Part shown: positions 13,853-15,548 of the stretch, in pieces | Numbering within the stretch: the first letter of the stretch is position 1 | How the letters are laid out: each line of letters opens with the position of its first letter | Assembly: GCA_015486145.1 (NCBI GenBank) | Contig: WFSH01000215.1 | Location: 1-15,548 of the forward strand | Direction: 5' to 3' | Source: Mesoaciditogaceae bacterium | GTDB lineage: Bacteria; Thermotogota; Thermotogae; Mesoaciditogales; Mesoaciditogaceae | Length of the DNA stretch: 15,548 nucleotides | Program-made: the position numbers and the translations under genes | Notes under the pieces: generated by a model | What the model saw: only the letters and a program-made list of their open reading frames with translations | What the model was told of the DNA's origin: nothing | The model's database searches: none

Positions 13853-15520
13853 ATGAGTATGAGGGCAAAGATCATCTTGCTAATGGTTGTACCTATAGTT
13901 GTACTGTGGGGGGTCGGCATGTTCATCTATTTCCAGATGAACAACGTTGGCACAAAAGTTCACAGCATTGTAGACATTTATTCACAGGCTCTTATAACTT
14001 CAAAAGACATCCATATAGCTGCACTGAGGGTTGAAGAAAACGTATTTTCCTACATTGCCACCAAATCATCGGAAGACAAGAGTAAACTCACACAATCCAT
14101 ATCCTATTTAAAAACGAACGTTGACAAACTCAGTGCATTGTCACTCGGTGAATTTTCGAAAAATCTGAAAACGATGCAGGCTTCTATCTCTTCTCTCGAA
14201 ACACAGGCATCTGTCATAGATCAAGCGGTGCACAATGGAAACAAAAACATAACGGTTGAAGAAAACAAAATGACGAGTTTGGCAAATCAAATAGTGGCAA
14301 CGGCAGCAGATATGGCAAAAATCGCGGAGAACAATATAAAGAATGTGGGAAACGATACCAAAAGTTCTGTCAAAACCGTGTTGCTACTTCAACTTTACGT
14401 TCCACTCGCCGTGCTTGTAATTTCCATCATTGTGGCTCTGTTGATCGTAAGAGCCATGTTGATAAACCTCAAACCCTTGATGGAAGCTGCACGAAAGCTT
14501 CAAAACAACGATTTGACTTTTGAATTCAAAGTGCATGATGGAAGAGATGAAATATCCCAACTGTTTGAAGCCTTCAGAAATGCCACTCTTCGCTTAAAGG
14601 AAAACATGAAAAACATCCATCAAAGTGCTCGGGAAGCTTCAAAAGAGATGGATAACACGGCAGAAGCTGTGGAATCCGTATCGCAGGGCATGAACGAGGC
14701 AACGATAGCCGTAACGGATATTGCCAAAAAAATGCAAGACGTATCGGCCGCCACCGAAGAGGTCACGGCCAGCGCGGAAGAAATGGCCTCCACCATAAAA
14801 TCAGTTGCGGACAACTCGCAAGAAGCGTCTCAATTTGGTGAAGAAAGCGCAAAACTTGCCAAAGAGGGTGGAAAAAGCATAGAAGAGGTCATAAACTCCA
14901 TGAAGGACATTTCCAACGTGGTTAAAGACATTCAAAGAGTTGTGGAGAACTTCAACGTGGGTGCGAAAGAAATATCCAATTTTGTGACGACCGTAACAAC
15001 GATAGCAGAGCAAACCAATCTACTCGCATTGAACGCCTCCATAGAAGCGGCGCGTGCTGGAGAAGCCGGTAAAGGCTTTGCGGTGGTCGCAGACGAGATA
15101 AGAAGCCTCGCTGAAGACAGTAAACAAGCCGCTGCCAAAGTTGAAAAAGTTGTCGATTCCGTGAACGCCGTCGCAGAAGACTCGTTGAAAGTCTCAGAAA
15201 AGATCAAAGTGAGCACGGAAAAAGGTTCTAAGCTTTCGGATGAGGCGAGAGAAAAGTTGAAAGAGATAATCTTGAGAATAGATAAGATCACCCAGATGAT
15301 GGAGAGAATAGCCGCAGCGGCTCAAGAACAAACCGCATCCATGGATGAAGTTGCCAAGGCAATGACCAGTAACGCACAAACAGCCACAGACGTTTCCGCG
15401 TCCACCGAAGAAATATCAGCCTCGGCTCAAGAGACAAACGCGTCGGCAGAAGAAATGGCTACTGCTATTAAGAACGTGAAAGAAAAAGTTGAAAAGATCG
15501 TTAACACTTACAAGCTGTAA
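13853..15520 (+). CDS. Methyl-accepting chemotaxis protein
   Basis: This complete 555-residue chemoreceptor signals to CheA/CheW and flagellar rotation. In order: TM1 (about 6-27); an extracytoplasmic helical ligand domain of about 145 residues (29-175), fitting a four-helix bundle; TM2 (about 176-199); HAMP (about 200-252); and a long cytoplasmic hairpin. The conserved signalling tip, EQTNLLALNASIEAARAGEA followed by GKGFAVVADEIRSLAEDS, is around 385-422. Alanine/glutamate-rich repeats on both sides (AATEEVTASAEEMA; ASTEEISASAQETNASAEEMA) are likely methylation regions. The protein ends in KIVNTYKL without an NWETF-type tether for CheR. ATG 13853 has a strong GGAGG 7 bases upstream. The gene has its own promoter and no chemotaxis neighbour in view. 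The ligand is unknown. Confidence 0.96.
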   Translation: MSMRAKIILLMVVPIVVLWGVGMFIYFQMNNVGTKVHSIVDIYSQALITSKDIHIAALRVEENVFSYIATKSSEDKSKLTQSISYLKTNVDKLSALSLGEFSKNLKTMQASISSLETQASVIDQAVHNGNKNITVEENKMTSLANQIVATAADMAKIAENNIKNVGNDTKSSVKTVLLLQLYVPLAVLVISIIVALLIVRAMLINLKPLMEAARKLQNNDLTFEFKVHDGRDEISQLFEAFRNATLRLKENMKNIHQSAREASKEMDNTAEAVESVSQGMNEATIAVTDIAKKMQDVSAATEEVTASAEEMASTIKSVADNSQEASQFGEESAKLAKEGGKSIEEVINSMKDISNVVKDIQRVVENFNVGAKEISNFVTTVTTIAEQTNLLALNASIEAARAGEAGKGFAVVADEIRSLAEDSKQAAAKVEKVVDSVNAVAEDSLKVSEKIKVSTEKGSKLSDEAREKLKEIILRIDKITQMMERIAAAAQEQTASMDEVAKAMTSNAQTATDVSASTEEISASAQETNASAEEMATAIKNVKEKVEKIVNTYKL

Positions 15521-15548
15521 AAAAACAAGTTTGATTCTCTCTTTTATC

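Noticed and set aside
15521..15548. Terminator after the chemoreceptor gene
   Set aside because: Only 28 bases are visible, with a T-rich end but no inverted repeat; the window ends too soon to judge.

Overview
The window looks like a chromosomal segment from a moderately AT-rich anaerobic or thermophilic bacterium. My best guess is a member of the Thermotogota (Thermotoga/Kosmotoga/Mesoaciditoga-type). The reasons are the very compact operon, strong GGAGG ribosome binding sites, a flavin-dependent thymidylate synthase (ThyX), a CoA-disulfide reductase/NADH oxidase-type flavoprotein, and a 40-helix-type chemoreceptor with no C-terminal tether. This placement is inference from gene content; no 16S or other phylogenetic marker was analysed.

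Region 1 (1-12157, all minus strand) is one continuous gene train. In transcription order it holds: a CoA-disulfide reductase/NADH oxidase family flavoprotein; a divergent SAM-hydroxide adenosyltransferase (DUF62) relative; fabG; a two-TM PAS sensor histidine kinase; an NtrC-type sigma-54-dependent response regulator; thyX; a glycerophosphodiester phosphodiesterase; rnc (RNase III); an Elp3-like radical SAM protein; smc; and the start of lepA. Using the starts argued for here, ten junctions have either overlaps of 4-17 bp or gaps of 2-4 bp. Only about 13 non-coding bases fall within some 12.1 kb. The rnc / radical SAM / smc core is a known neighbourhood in Clostridia. Lipid, nucleotide, redox, signalling, RNA-processing, chromosome and translation genes share the train.

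Region 2 (12158-12370) is a 213-bp divergent intergenic region. It has a TATAAT-like -10 element facing left, a weak promoter facing right, and a 13-bp motif occurring twice.

Region 3 (12371-13567, plus strand) is one major facilitator transporter, followed by an imperfect stem-loop.

Region 4 (13568-13852) is a 285-bp intergenic region. Its centre is a 91-bp array of thirteen 7-bp units (AGTRAYN-type). The last four units are inverted relative to the first nine, giving tandem, 21-bp higher-order and palindromic organisation at once. A near-consensus promoter (TTGACA-17-CATAAT) and strong RBS follow.

Region 5 (13853-15520, plus strand) is a complete methyl-accepting chemotaxis protein. The last 28 bases show no clear hairpin and are cut by the window end.

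No tRNA, rRNA, CRISPR array, insertion sequence or broken gene was seen. The items most worth a second look are the heptanucleotide array, the DUF62 relative lacking the family's catalytic residues, and the sigma-54 activator embedded in a housekeeping operon.
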